The notes under the pieces were generated by a model. It had not been told where the DNA came from. It saw only the letters and a list, made by a program, of their open reading frames with translations, and made no database searches. From positions 2,728,001 to 2,792,000 of the forward strand of contig NZ_CP134706.1 in assembly GCF_038246755.1 (NCBI RefSeq): a stretch of DNA of 64,000 nucleotides, read 5' to 3'. The DNA is from Micromonospora sp. FIMYZ51. GTDB taxonomy: Bacteria; Actinomycetota; Actinomycetes; Mycobacteriales; Micromonosporaceae. Position 1 is the stretch's first letter. Each line of letters starts with the position of its first letter. The translations under genes were made by a program, and so were the position numbers. This document shows, piece after piece, positions 26,531 through 35,400 of the stretch.

Positions 26531-29492
26531 CCTGCGACTGCTGCTGATCTCCCGGGACACGCCGGCCGGCCTGGGCGGCGCGGCCCGGGTGGGCCTCTAC
26601 CGGATGCTACAGAGCGAGTACCGTCACGTCGCTTCGCGGCACGTGCACACCGGCTCCGGATCGGACGAGCAGCTGTGTCGGTGGGCGGTCGACGAACTCG
26701 CCACCGGCACAGCGGCGGCCGAGGTCGCCTACCGCGACGGCGTACGCCATCTGGCGGGGCTGCGTGAGCTGGCCGCCGCCGGCTCGGGTCCGGCCCCGTT
26801 CCCGGACGGGCACGTGTTGTGGGTGACCGGCGGTACGCGCGGCCTCGGCCTGCTTACCGCGCGCCACTTCGTCGCCCGGCACGGGGTGCGCAAACTCGTC
26901 CTCACCGGACGCGAGCCGCTGCCGCCACGTACCGCGTGGGACGGACACATCGCCGCGGACACCCCGCTGGGCCGCCGGCTGCGTCCGCTGGCCGACCTGG
27001 CCGCCCAGGGCGTGGAGCTGCTGGTGCTGGCGCCGCCGCTGGACGACTCGGTGGCCCTGGCCGAGGCGCTGGCCGAGGTCCGGCGGACCCTCGGCCCGGT
27101 GGGTGGGGTGATCCACAGTGCCGGCGCGGTCGACGCCGACAATCCCGCCTTCGTCCGCAAGACGCCCGACGGCATGGCACGGGTGATCGACCCGAAGGTC
27201 TTCGGACTCGATGCCCTTGTCGCGTGCCTGCGGGACGAGCCGCTCGGGTTCTTCGTGCTGTACTCCTCCGTCGCGGCCACGGTACCCGCGCTCGCGGTCG
27301 GGCAGAGCGACTACGCCCTGGCCAACGCCTACCTGGACGCGGTCGCCGAGGCGCGCCCGTACGGCCTGCCGCTGATCAGCGTGCAGTGGCCGAGTTGGCG
27401 GGACACCGGCATGGGTGCGGTGCGCAGCGCCGCCTACCGGGCGTCCGGGCTGGACCTGCTGTCGGACGAGCAGGGGCTCGCCCTGCTCGATCGTGCCCTG
27501 GCCACGGACGCGCGGGTGGTGCTGCCCGTCGTGGTCGCGCCCGGCGTGCACTGGCGACCCGAACGGCTTACCGCCCGCCGCCTGGACGGCGACGGCGTAC
27601 CGGCGGCTGGCCCGGCCGTGCCCGCGCCACCGGTCGGTCCGCAGCCGAGCAGGAACCAGGTTGTGCCCGCCGAACTGGCGCGGGCCCGGGCTGCGGCGAC
27701 CTCCTGGCTGCTTGATCGGCTCGCGGCCGAGCTGCGCTTCGACCGGGCCCGGCTGACCGGTGACGTGCCGGTCCAGGACTTCGGCATCGACTCGATCCTC
27801 CTCACGCAGCTGGTGCAGGCCCTGGCCCGGCGGCTCGACACACAGCTCGACCCGTCGGCCCTGCTGGAGCACCCGACCGCGGACGAGTTCGCGGCGTACC
27901 TCGCTGCCGAGCATCCCGGCCCGCTCGTCACCGCCTTCGGCGGGCCCACCCCCGACGCCGACGCCAACGCCGACGCCAACGCCGACGCCGACGCCAACGC
28001 CGACGCCGACGCCAACGCCGACGGCGACGCCAACGCCGACGCCAACGCCGACGCCGACGCTGCGTTGGTACGGCAGGCGACGCGGCCGGACCCGGACGCC
28101 GCACCGCTGCCCCGGCCGGCGACCCGCACCGGTGCGGACCGTGCGGCGCGGACCGGTGACGAACTCGCGGTGGTCGGCCTGTCCTGCCGGTTTCCCGACG
28201 CCGGGTCGGCCGGCGAGTACTGGGAGCTGCTGCGGCAGGGCCGCAGCGCGCTGCGGCCGGTTGTCGGGCGGCACGGGCTGGCCGGCTACCACGCCGGGCT
28301 GCTGGAGCCGGAGCTCCGCTTCGACCCCGAGGCGTTCCTGCTGTCGGAGGCGGACGTCGCCGCCATGGACCCGCAGGCGCTGCTGCTGCTGGAGGAGGTC
28401 GACCGGGCCGTACGCGACGCCGGCTACCGGCCGACCGAACTCAAGGGTCGGCGGATCGGGGTGTACGTCGGCGGTCGCACCACAAGCACGCCCGAGGACA
28501 CGCTGCTGGGGCAGGCGCGCAACCCGGTGATGGTCACCGGCCAGAACTACCTGGCCGCAAACCTCTCCCACTTCTTCGATTTCCGTGGCCCCAGCATCGT
28601 GGTCGACACGGCCTGCTCCTCGGCGCTGGTGGCGATGGACACCGCCGCACAGGCCCTGCGTGCCGGCAGCGTCGAAGCGGCGGTGGTCGCGGGGGTGAGC
28701 CTGCTCGTCGACGACCGGGCGCACCAGATCTTCGCCCAGCGCGGCCTGCTCAACCCCGGCCCGGAGTTCCACCTGTTCGACCGCCGGGCCGCCGGCCTGG
28801 TGCTGGGCGAGGGCGTCGGCGTCGTCGTGCTCAAGACCCTGGCCAGGGCCCAGGCCGACGGGGACCGGGTCCTCGCGGTGGTGAAGAGCCTCGCGATCAA
28901 CAACGACGGGCGGACCGCGGGCCCGGCCGCGCCGAACCCGGCCGCGCAGCGGGAGGTGATGACCGAGGCGCTGGCCCGCAGCGGCCACCTCCCGCAGGAT
29001 GTCGGCTGGGTGGAGGCCAACGGTTCCGGCAGTGTCGTCACCGACCTGCTCGAACTCAAGGCCGTGCAGGCGGTGTACGGCACCGATCCGGCGCGGCCGG
29101 TGGCGCTCGGCTCGGTGAAGCCGAACATCGGGCACCCGCTGGCCGCGGAGGGTATCGCCGCGTTCATCAAGGTGGTGCTGATGCTGCATCACCGGGAGCA
29201 GGTGCCGTTCCGGTCCGGGCAGCAGCCGCCGGCGCACTTCGACCTGGCCGCCTCGCCGCTGTACTTCCCCCGCGAGGCCGGGCCCTGGCCGGACCACGCG
29301 GGTGTGGCCGCGCTGAACTGTTTCGCCGACGGCGGCACGAACGCTCACGTGCTGCTCGCCATGGCACCGCAGACCCCGCACCGCACCCGGCAGCCGCTGC
29401 CGGAGGCCGCGCGCAACCGCCGGATGGTGATCCGGCGGACCGCCGAGCCCGCAGCCGTGGCCGGGGGGCTGTTCTGGGACGACTACCGATGA
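26214..29492 (+). CDS. Giant hybrid PKS/NRPS, third reading-frame segment: KR-ACP and terminal non-elongating KS
   Basis: This is the end of the same polypeptide. The GTG at 26214 is just the point where coding is clearly back in frame. Order: KR (~26215-27560, TGGTRGLGLL, YSSVAA, SDYALAN) belonging to the KS of the preceding segment; ACP (~27680-27925, FGIDSI, Ser 27792); a Asp/Asn-Ala repeat linker (27954-28061); and a final KS (~28155-29380). That KS keeps the Cys (DTACSSALVA, codon 28614) and the NIGH His, but its HGTGT motif reads NGSGS (Asn codon 29019), so it should not catalyse decarboxylative condensation. Such KS0 domains in trans-AT lines pass chains on. No ACP or thioesterase follows. 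The stop overlaps the next start (ATGA), giving translational coupling to the trans-AT gene. If the three frameshifts are corrected, the whole gene (7872-29492) encodes about 7,207 residues. Confidence 0.82.
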   Translation: MTGRELLLERYWVPAAPADRLALPGRVAVLAAPGTEELAERLAAALPDAEVLDHAALEADLTATGVRWDRFDAVVDLAGCAGTPAERPALFSWLRWVQRVVDHSPDLRLLLISRDTPAGLGGAARVGLYRMLQSEYRHVASRHVHTGSGSDEQLCRWAVDELATGTAAAEVAYRDGVRHLAGLRELAAAGSGPAPFPDGHVLWVTGGTRGLGLLTARHFVARHGVRKLVLTGREPLPPRTAWDGHIAADTPLGRRLRPLADLAAQGVELLVLAPPLDDSVALAEALAEVRRTLGPVGGVIHSAGAVDADNPAFVRKTPDGMARVIDPKVFGLDALVACLRDEPLGFFVLYSSVAATVPALAVGQSDYALANAYLDAVAEARPYGLPLISVQWPSWRDTGMGAVRSAAYRASGLDLLSDEQGLALLDRALATDARVVLPVVVAPGVHWRPERLTARRLDGDGVPAAGPAVPAPPVGPQPSRNQVVPAELARARAAATSWLLDRLAAELRFDRARLTGDVPVQDFGIDSILLTQLVQALARRLDTQLDPSALLEHPTADEFAAYLAAEHPGPLVTAFGGPTPDADANADANADADANADADANADGDANADANADADAALVRQATRPDPDAAPLPRPATRTGADRAARTGDELAVVGLSCRFPDAGSAGEYWELLRQGRSALRPVVGRHGLAGYHAGLLEPELRFDPEAFLLSEADVAAMDPQALLLLEEVDRAVRDAGYRPTELKGRRIGVYVGGRTTSTPEDTLLGQARNPVMVTGQNYLAANLSHFFDFRGPSIVVDTACSSALVAMDTAAQALRAGSVEAAVVAGVSLLVDDRAHQIFAQRGLLNPGPEFHLFDRRAAGLVLGEGVGVVVLKTLARAQADGDRVLAVVKSLAINNDGRTAGPAAPNPAAQREVMTEALARSGHLPQDVGWVEANGSGSVVTDLLELKAVQAVYGTDPARPVALGSVKPNIGHPLAAEGIAAFIKVVLMLHHREQVPFRSGQQPPAHFDLAASPLYFPREAGPWPDHAGVAALNCFADGGTNAHVLLAMAPQTPHRTRQPLPEAARNRRMVIRRTAEPAAVAGGLFWDDYR
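27954..28061 (+). repeat. Asp/Asn-Ala low-complexity repeat
   Basis: 108 bp of GACGCC and AACGCC hexamers coding for 36 residues of alternating Asp or Asn with Ala (one Gly) between the last ACP and the terminal KS. A slippage-prone, acidic flexible linker. Confidence 0.92.
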
Positions 29493-32400
29493 CCGCGACG
29501 CGGCCCGTGGTGTTCCTGTTCTCCGGGCAGGGATCGCAGTACCACGGCATGGGTCGGGAGCTGTACGAGACCAACGAGGTGTTCCGCACGACGCTGCGCG
29601 GTTACGACGACGCGGTCGCCGAGGTGCTCGGTGAGTCCGTGCTGGCCCGGATCCTCGACCCGGCCCGGCCACGCCATCACCCGCTGCTGGACACCCGGAT
29701 CACCCACCCGGGCATCGTCATGATCGAGCTGGCCCTGGCGGAGCTGCTGGCAGCGGAGGGCATCGTGCCCGACCACCTGCTCGGGTGCAGCCTGGGCGAG
29801 TACGCCGCAGCCGTCGTGGCGGGCACTCTCGCCCCGCTGGACTGCCTGCGCCTGCTGGCCCGCCAGGCCGAGGCGCTGCGCGCGGGCCCGCCCGGCGGCA
29901 TGCTGGCCGTGCTGACCGGGATCGACGTGCTGGACCGCATACCGGCGCTGCGCGCCTGCGAAGTCGCCGCACGCAACTACCCGGCCAGCTTCGTGCTGGC
30001 CGGCCGCGCGGCGGACCTGGACCGCGCCGAGGCCGCGCTGCGGGCCGCCGACGTGCTGCACCTGCGGCTGCCGGTCGAGTACGCGTTCCACTCGCACCTG
30101 ATGGATCCGGTCCTCGACCCGATGCGGGCGTCCTTCGCCGGGGTGACGCTGCTACCGCCGCGCCTGCCCTGGATCTCCTGTGTGGACGGACGCCCGGTGC
30201 GTGATCCGAATGCGGAGCATTTCACCCGCGTGGCCCGCCAGCCGATCGACTTCGAGCGGGCCATGACCGGGCTGCTCGACCACGGCGACCTGCTCTGTCT
30301 CGACCTCGGCCCGTCCGGCAGCCTGCACAACTTCGTCGGCCGGCTGCTGCCGCCGGGCAGCGGCACCCGGTCGCTGCCGCTGCTGAGCCAGTTCGAGCGG
30401 GACACCACCCTGCTCGACCGGGTCCGCGCGCAGGCGCCACGGACCACACAACGGAAGGGGCACGCTGTGAGCGGCATCCGCGCAACGAAGGTGTACGGCT
30501 TCCCCGGGCAAGGCTCGCAGCGGCGCGGCATGGGTCGAGAGCTTTTCGCCAGGTACCCCGCCGAGACCGCCATCGCCGACGAGGTGCTCGGCTACTCCAT
30601 CGCGGAGCTGTGCGTGGAGAACCCGCAGCGCCGGCTCAGCCGTACCGAGTTCACCCAACCTGCCCTGTACGTGGTGGGCGCCCTGTCCTACCTGGACCGG
30701 ATCGCGACCGACCCGCTGCCGCCGGACTACCTGGTCGGCCACAGCCTCGGCGAGTATGTGGCGTTGTTCGCCGCTGGCGTCTTCGACTTCGCGACCGGGC
30801 TGCGTCTGGTGCGGCGGCGCGGCGAGCTGATGTCCGCCGCCGGGGGCGGGGGCATGGCCGCGGTCGTCGGCGTGGCCGAGGCGACCGTGGCGCGTACGCT
30901 CGCCGAACCGGCGCATCAGGCCCTGGACCTGGCCAACTACAATGCGCCCGACCAGTTCGTGATCTCCGGCCCGGATGCGGCGATCGACGCGGCGTGCGCG
31001 GCCTTCGAGGCGGCCGGGGCCCGCACCGTGCGGCTCGCCGTCAGCGCGCCGCTGCATTCCCGCTACCTGCGCGATGTCGCCGAGCAGTTCGGGCACTTCC
31101 TGGACGGCTTCACTGCGCGTCCACCGTCGGTGCCCGTGCTGGCCAACATCGACGCCCAGCCCTACACCGTGGACACGGTGCGGGACCGGCTGGTCGCGCA
31201 GATCGCGGGTCCGGTCCGGTGGACCGAGACCGTCCGCACCCTGCTGCGTCACGGCGACGTCGAGTTCGTCGAACTCGGTCCCGGCCAGGTGCTTACCAAG
31301 CTGGTCAACCGCATCCGGGCAGCGGCTGATCCACTGCCGGCGACCGAGCCGTCCGGGGCCGTCCCGCCGGTGCCAAACGCGTCGGTGGCCGCCCCGCCGG
31401 AACTCACCGCCGCCGACCTCGGCGCCCGCAGCTTCCGGGAACGGTACGGCCTGCGGCTGGCCTACGTGGTCGGCTCGATGTACGCCGGTGTCTCCGGCCC
31501 CCGGCTGCTGCACGCCTCGGCCAAGGCCGGCCTGCTCAGCTTCCTGGGCGCCGCCGGGCTGGCCCCGGCGCACGTCGAGCGGCAGCTGCGCGAGCTGGAA
31601 CTCGGCGGCGCGTACGGGGTGAACCTGCACCACCTGCCGGACGCGCCCCAACAGGAGGCCGCCCTGGTCGACCTGCTGCTGCGGCACGGGATCAAACTGG
31701 TGGAGGCGTCCGGGTTCCCGCTGGTCACCGAGGATCTGGTGCGATTCCGGCTGCGGGGTGGCCGGATCCTGGCGAAGGTGTCGCGTACCGATGTGGCCGC
31801 CGCCTTCCTGGCCCCGCCCCCGCCACGACTGGTCGCACGACTGGTCGCGGCAGGTGCGGTGACCTCGGCGGAGGCCGCCGCGGCGGCCTCGCGTCCGATG
31901 GCCGACGACCTGTGCGTCACGGCCGACGGCGGTTGGGTGTGCGACGACACGGACGCGCTGACGCTGCTCCCGGCGGTGATCCGGCTGCGCGACGCGGCAG
32001 CCCTGCCCGGTGCGCGGGTGCACGTCGGCTGCGCCGGCGGCATCGGCACCCCCGCCGCGGCTGCCGCAGCGTTCCTGCTCGGTGCGGATTTCGTGCTGAC
32101 CGGCTCGGTGAACCAGTGCACGGTCGAGGCGGACACCAGCGACCGGGTGAAGGACCTGCTGGCCCGGGCCCGCGAGCACGACGTGGTCGCCGCGCCCTGG
32201 CTGGACCTGCTCGAACACGGGGTGCGGGCCCGCTACCTCAAACGCGGCCTGCTCTTTCCGGCCCGGGCGGGCCAGCTGTCCGACAGGTGGCGTGGGCAGG
32301 CCCCGGACGCCGCACTGGACGGGTCGACCCGCACCGAGCTTCTGGACCGCTATCTGGGTGGTGAGCAGGTCCCGGCCGCCGCCGCAGGCACCGACGGCCG

Positions 32401-32668
32401 GGCCGAAATCGCCGCGCTGGGTCGGGCGTACGCCGCGCGCGGCCGGCGTCTCGCGGCGACCGGCGACGAGGCGGCCACGGTCGACTACCTGGTCCACTGC
32501 GGACCGGCGATGGGCGCCTTCAACCAGATCGTGGCCGGCACCGACCTGCAACCGTGGCGGGCCCGCACGGTCGAGGCCGTCGCCGACACGCTCATGGACG
32601 GCGCGGCGGCGCACCTCACGGCCCGACTGCGGGCCCTGGCCGAGTCCCAGCGCAGCGACACCGAGTGA
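29489..32668 (+). CDS. Trans-acting AT-AT-ER (tandem acyltransferase with FMN enoyl reductase)
   Basis: 1,059 residues in three parts. AT1 is at ~1-300 with GCSLG (Ser101) and AFHS. The Cys before Ser and its first position resemble the AT-like acyl hydrolases that clear stalled ACPs. AT2 is at ~330-620 with the canonical GHSLG (Ser419), expected to load malonyl onto the AT-less modules. The ER at ~640-1055 is a PfaD/nitronate-monooxygenase-type flavin reductase (VGSMYAGVSGPRL, CAGGIGTP, ADFVLTGSVNQCT), which could act in trans on enoyl intermediates. The ATG overlaps the stop of the giant PKS. It is the only source of acyltransfer for the AT-less modules seen here, so functional dependence is a strong inference. 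A GTG at 30467 with GGAAGGGG before it could start AT2-ER separately. Confidence 0.93.
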   Translation: MTATRPVVFLFSGQGSQYHGMGRELYETNEVFRTTLRGYDDAVAEVLGESVLARILDPARPRHHPLLDTRITHPGIVMIELALAELLAAEGIVPDHLLGCSLGEYAAAVVAGTLAPLDCLRLLARQAEALRAGPPGGMLAVLTGIDVLDRIPALRACEVAARNYPASFVLAGRAADLDRAEAALRAADVLHLRLPVEYAFHSHLMDPVLDPMRASFAGVTLLPPRLPWISCVDGRPVRDPNAEHFTRVARQPIDFERAMTGLLDHGDLLCLDLGPSGSLHNFVGRLLPPGSGTRSLPLLSQFERDTTLLDRVRAQAPRTTQRKGHAVSGIRATKVYGFPGQGSQRRGMGRELFARYPAETAIADEVLGYSIAELCVENPQRRLSRTEFTQPALYVVGALSYLDRIATDPLPPDYLVGHSLGEYVALFAAGVFDFATGLRLVRRRGELMSAAGGGGMAAVVGVAEATVARTLAEPAHQALDLANYNAPDQFVISGPDAAIDAACAAFEAAGARTVRLAVSAPLHSRYLRDVAEQFGHFLDGFTARPPSVPVLANIDAQPYTVDTVRDRLVAQIAGPVRWTETVRTLLRHGDVEFVELGPGQVLTKLVNRIRAAADPLPATEPSGAVPPVPNASVAAPPELTAADLGARSFRERYGLRLAYVVGSMYAGVSGPRLLHASAKAGLLSFLGAAGLAPAHVERQLRELELGGAYGVNLHHLPDAPQQEAALVDLLLRHGIKLVEASGFPLVTEDLVRFRLRGGRILAKVSRTDVAAAFLAPPPPRLVARLVAAGAVTSAEAAAAASRPMADDLCVTADGGWVCDDTDALTLLPAVIRLRDAAALPGARVHVGCAGGIGTPAAAAAAFLLGADFVLTGSVNQCTVEADTSDRVKDLLARAREHDVVAAPWLDLLEHGVRARYLKRGLLFPARAGQLSDRWRGQAPDAALDGSTRTELLDRYLGGEQVPAAAAGTDGRAEIAALGRAYAARGRRLAATGDEAATVDYLVHCGPAMGAFNQIVAGTDLQPWRARTVEAVADTLMDGAAAHLTARLRALAESQRSDTE
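30453..30469 (+). promoter_or_regulatory. Possible internal ribosome binding site and GTG start between AT1 and AT2
   Basis: GGAAGGGG (30453-30460) stands 6 nt before an in-frame GTG (30467) at the linker between AT1 and AT2. It could allow a separate AT2-ER protein, or be a relic of two genes that fused. Only position and sequence support this. Confidence 0.35.
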
Positions 32669-32694
32669 CCCATCCCGAAGGAGACCGGCAAGCG

Positions 32695-33918
32695 ATGACC
32701 ACCGTGCCGCAGGACCCCCCGCTGTTCTTCTACCCGTTCACGCCGGAATTCATGGAGGATCCGTTCGCGCACTACGCGCAGCTGCGTCGCCATGCGCCGG
32801 TGCACGAGCACCCGGGCGGCTTCTGGATGCTCTCCCGCTACGACGACGTGTCGGCGCTGCTGCGGTCGGGGCTCTCCGTCGAGCAGCGCAAGGTCGGCCC
32901 CGGGCGCTTCCGCGACGCGTACGCCGAGGCGGGGGTGACCGATGCGCCCCGGCTGAAGGGCCTGGCCCTGCTCGACCGCGACCCACCGGACCACACCCGC
33001 CTGCGCAGGTTGGTCACCCAGGCGTTCACGCCGCGGGCGATCAACGCCCTCGAGCCGATGATTCGAGGACTTGTGAACGAGTCGCTCGACGACATCGCGG
33101 CGGCCGGCGGTGGTGACCTGGTCGAGGCACTGGCGTTCCCGCTGCCGTTCTCGGTGATCACCCGGATGCTGGGGATGCCGCCGATCGACACCGCGCACAT
33201 GCGGATGCTCACCACCCTGCTCATGCGCTCGGTCGAGCTGACCACCGATCCGGAGGTGATGCGGGTCGTCGAGGCCGCCGACGCGGAGATCTTCGCGCTG
33301 GTCAGTGAGGCCGTCGCCGGCAAGCGGCAGAAGCCGGGCGACGATCTGCTCACCGCGCTCATCGCGGCCGAGGAGAGCGGCGACAAACTCACCCACGACG
33401 AGCTGGTCGCCCAGGTCACCATGCTCTACGTGGCGGGGTACGAGACAAGCGTGAACATGATCTCCGGGGGTGCCCTGGCGCTGCTGCGTAACCCGGACCA
33501 GATGGCTGTGCTGCGGGCCCGGCCCGAACTGGGCGCCAACGCGGTGGAGGAGACGCTGCGCTACGACCCGCCGGTGCACACCAGCCGGCGCGTGACGGTG
33601 GAGCCGTACCAGGTCGGCGGTTACGAGATCCCTGCCGGCTCGTTCATCCTGGCCAACCTGGCCGGCGCCAACCGCGACGAGGAGTTCTGGGGGCCGGACG
33701 CGGAACAGCTGAGGCTGGAGCGGGCGAACGCGCGCAAGCATCTCTCCTTCGGCGGCGGCATCCACCACTGCCTTGGCGCGACGCTGGCCCGGCTGGAAGG
33801 CCGGGTGGCGCTCGTCGAACTGGTGCGCCGCTTCCCCGGACTTGAGCTGTCCGGCAAGGTCGAATGGAACGGCCTGCGCAGCCTGCGTGGAGCGGCCCGA
33901 CTCCCGGTGCGGGTGTGA
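32695..33918 (+). CDS. Cytochrome P450 (class I bacterial type)
   Basis: 407 residues, normal for an actinomycete P450. The start ATG at 32695 is preceded by GAAGGAG (32677-32683), 26 bp after the AT-AT-ER stop. Motifs: I-helix AGYETS, K-helix EETLR, and heme loop FGGGIHHCLG with the Cys ligand. It has no fused reductase, so it needs ferredoxin partners from elsewhere. It sits in the PKS operon between the trans-AT and the thioesterase, so it probably hydroxylates or epoxidises the modular polyketide. The substrate cannot be read from sequence. Confidence 0.93.
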   Translation: MTTVPQDPPLFFYPFTPEFMEDPFAHYAQLRRHAPVHEHPGGFWMLSRYDDVSALLRSGLSVEQRKVGPGRFRDAYAEAGVTDAPRLKGLALLDRDPPDHTRLRRLVTQAFTPRAINALEPMIRGLVNESLDDIAAAGGGDLVEALAFPLPFSVITRMLGMPPIDTAHMRMLTTLLMRSVELTTDPEVMRVVEAADAEIFALVSEAVAGKRQKPGDDLLTALIAAEESGDKLTHDELVAQVTMLYVAGYETSVNMISGGALALLRNPDQMAVLRARPELGANAVEETLRYDPPVHTSRRVTVEPYQVGGYEIPAGSFILANLAGANRDEEFWGPDAEQLRLERANARKHLSFGGGIHHCLGATLARLEGRVALVELVRRFPGLELSGKVEWNGLRSLRGAARLPVRV

Positions 33919-33922
33919 GCAG

Positions 33923-34693
33923 ATGAGCATGACGAACACGCAGACGGACCGGTGGCTGCGTACCTTCGGCGCACCGGTGCCCAGTGAATCGCCCGTCCGG
34001 CTGCTGTGCCTGCCGCACGCCGGTGGCAGCGCCAGCTTCTACGCGCCGCTGGCCGAGGCGCTGCGCGGACGGATGTCGGTCGCGGCACTTCAGTATCCGG
34101 GGCGGCAGGACCGATTCGGTGAGCCGTGCCCGGACTCGATCCAGGAGTTGGCCGACGCGGCTGTCGCGGCGCTCGGCGAGACGGTGCAACGGCCGTTCGC
34201 CCTGTTCGGCCACAGCATGGGCGGGGTGGTCGCGTACGAGATGGCTGCCCGGTTGCAGGCCGCCGGGCAGTCGCCGACGGCGCTGTTCGTGTCCGGCACG
34301 GCCGGCCCGCTGGCCTCGCGTGACATGGGCACCCACCTGCTGGCCGACGAGCCGTTCAGCAACGAACTGGTCCGCCTCGGGGCCACCGACCGGGAGCTGC
34401 TGACGGGGGAGATGCGCGATGTCGTACTGCCGATGATCCGGGCGGACTACCGGGCCATCGAGACGTATCGCTGCACCCGGCCGCACACGCTGGCCTGCCC
34501 GTTGACGGCGCTGGTGGGCAGGGACGATCCGTACGTCACCCGGCAGGAGGCCGCCCGCTGGCGGGTGCACACCACCGGCGGGTTCACCATGCGGGTCTTC
34601 CCTGGTGGACACTTCTACCTCCAGGAGCGGTTCGACCGGGTCGCCGCCGCGATCGGTGCGGAGATCGGGGCCAGCGCGTCGGCGGGGAGTTGA
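33923..34693 (+). CDS. Type II thioesterase (alpha/beta hydrolase)
   Basis: 256 residues, the usual size for editing thioesterases. GHSMGG holds the nucleophile Ser, and the distal GGHFYL holds the catalytic His. ATG at 33923 is 4 nt after the P450 stop, so the two are co-translated. Enzymes of this family remove wrong acyl groups from carrier proteins. None of the PKS proteins visible here has a terminal thioesterase, so this one might also take part in release, but housekeeping is the default reading. Confidence 0.93.
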   Translation: MSMTNTQTDRWLRTFGAPVPSESPVRLLCLPHAGGSASFYAPLAEALRGRMSVAALQYPGRQDRFGEPCPDSIQELADAAVAALGETVQRPFALFGHSMGGVVAYEMAARLQAAGQSPTALFVSGTAGPLASRDMGTHLLADEPFSNELVRLGATDRELLTGEMRDVVLPMIRADYRAIETYRCTRPHTLACPLTALVGRDDPYVTRQEAARWRVHTTGGFTMRVFPGGHFYLQERFDRVAAAIGAEIGASASAGS

Positions 34694-34697
34694 CAAA

Positions 34698-34712
34698 CGC
34701 CGGCAACCGGCG
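34698..34712 (+). terminator. Small hairpin after the thioesterase gene
   Basis: CGCCGG, loop CAA, CCGGCG: a perfect 6-bp stem 4 nt after the stop. There is no T tract. It is a weak terminator candidate at the end of the modular PKS operon. The rest of the 110-bp gap to the next gene shows only a GAGGAGG-like ribosome binding site. Confidence 0.3.
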
Positions 34713-34803
34713 CGGCCGAGGAAGGCAATCTCGAAGAACCTTCTCCAGCCGGTGACCCCTAGTTTTGGCTTGAACGCGCTGGGTCAACGAGGAGGTCGGA
34801 AAG

Positions 34804-35400
34804 ATGGCGGCTGCGCAGGGTTCCCGAGGCAGACTTATCGCGACACTCAACGCCCAGCACCACCGTACGGCGCTGGGTCTGTACCTCGTGCTGGTGGTGG
34901 CGCACTGGGCCGAACACCTCGTCCAGGCGTACCAGATCTGGGTGCTGGGGTGGGCGCGCCCACAGGCCCAGGGGCTGCTGGGGGCCCAGTTCCCGTGGCT
35001 GGTGACCTCGGAGTGGCTGCACTACGGGTACGCGCTGGTGATGCTCGTCGGCCTGATCCTGCTGCGACCTGGCTTCGTGGGGCGCGCCCGCCTCTGGTGG
35101 ACCGTCGCCCTGGCGATCCAGTTCTGGCACCACATCGAACACCTGCTGCTGCTGCTTCAGGCACAGACCGGTCACTTCCTCTTCGGCGCCGCAGCCCCGA
35201 CGAGTGTCCTTCAGGTGCTCTATCCGCGGGTGGAGCTGCATCTCTTCTACAACTCGGTGGTGTTCATCCCAATGGTGATCGCGATGTACCGGCACCTGCG
35301 GCCCAGTCCGGCCGAGGAGGCGGAGATGATTTGCCGGTGCGCTGGTGACGCAGGATCCGCGCGTCTTCAGGCGCCGGGGCGGGCGCGGCAGAGCGCATGA
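34804..35400 (+). CDS. His-rich four-helix membrane protein, function unknown
   Basis: 198 residues with four hydrophobic stretches (about residues 22-42, 68-90, 95-118, 145-165), so an integral membrane protein. His pairs flank the helices (HWAEH, HHIEH, HLFYN), which could bind metal or heme. A GGAGG precedes the ATG. Its stop overlaps the ATG of the CopC-like gene, so the two are made together and may act as a pair. I do not recognise the family with confidence, and a role in copper handling is only a guess from the neighbour. Confidence 0.8.
   Translation: MAAAQGSRGRLIATLNAQHHRTALGLYLVLVVAHWAEHLVQAYQIWVLGWARPQAQGLLGAQFPWLVTSEWLHYGYALVMLVGLILLRPGFVGRARLWWTVALAIQFWHHIEHLLLLLQAQTGHFLFGAAAPTSVLQVLYPRVELHLFYNSVVFIPMVIAMYRHLRPSPAEEAEMICRCAGDAGSARLQAPGRARQSA

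Noticed and set aside
26607..29672. 1,021-residue minus-strand open frame
   Set aside because: Shadow of the KR-ACP-KS0 coding region; the Gly-Val run is the reverse of the DA/NA repeat.
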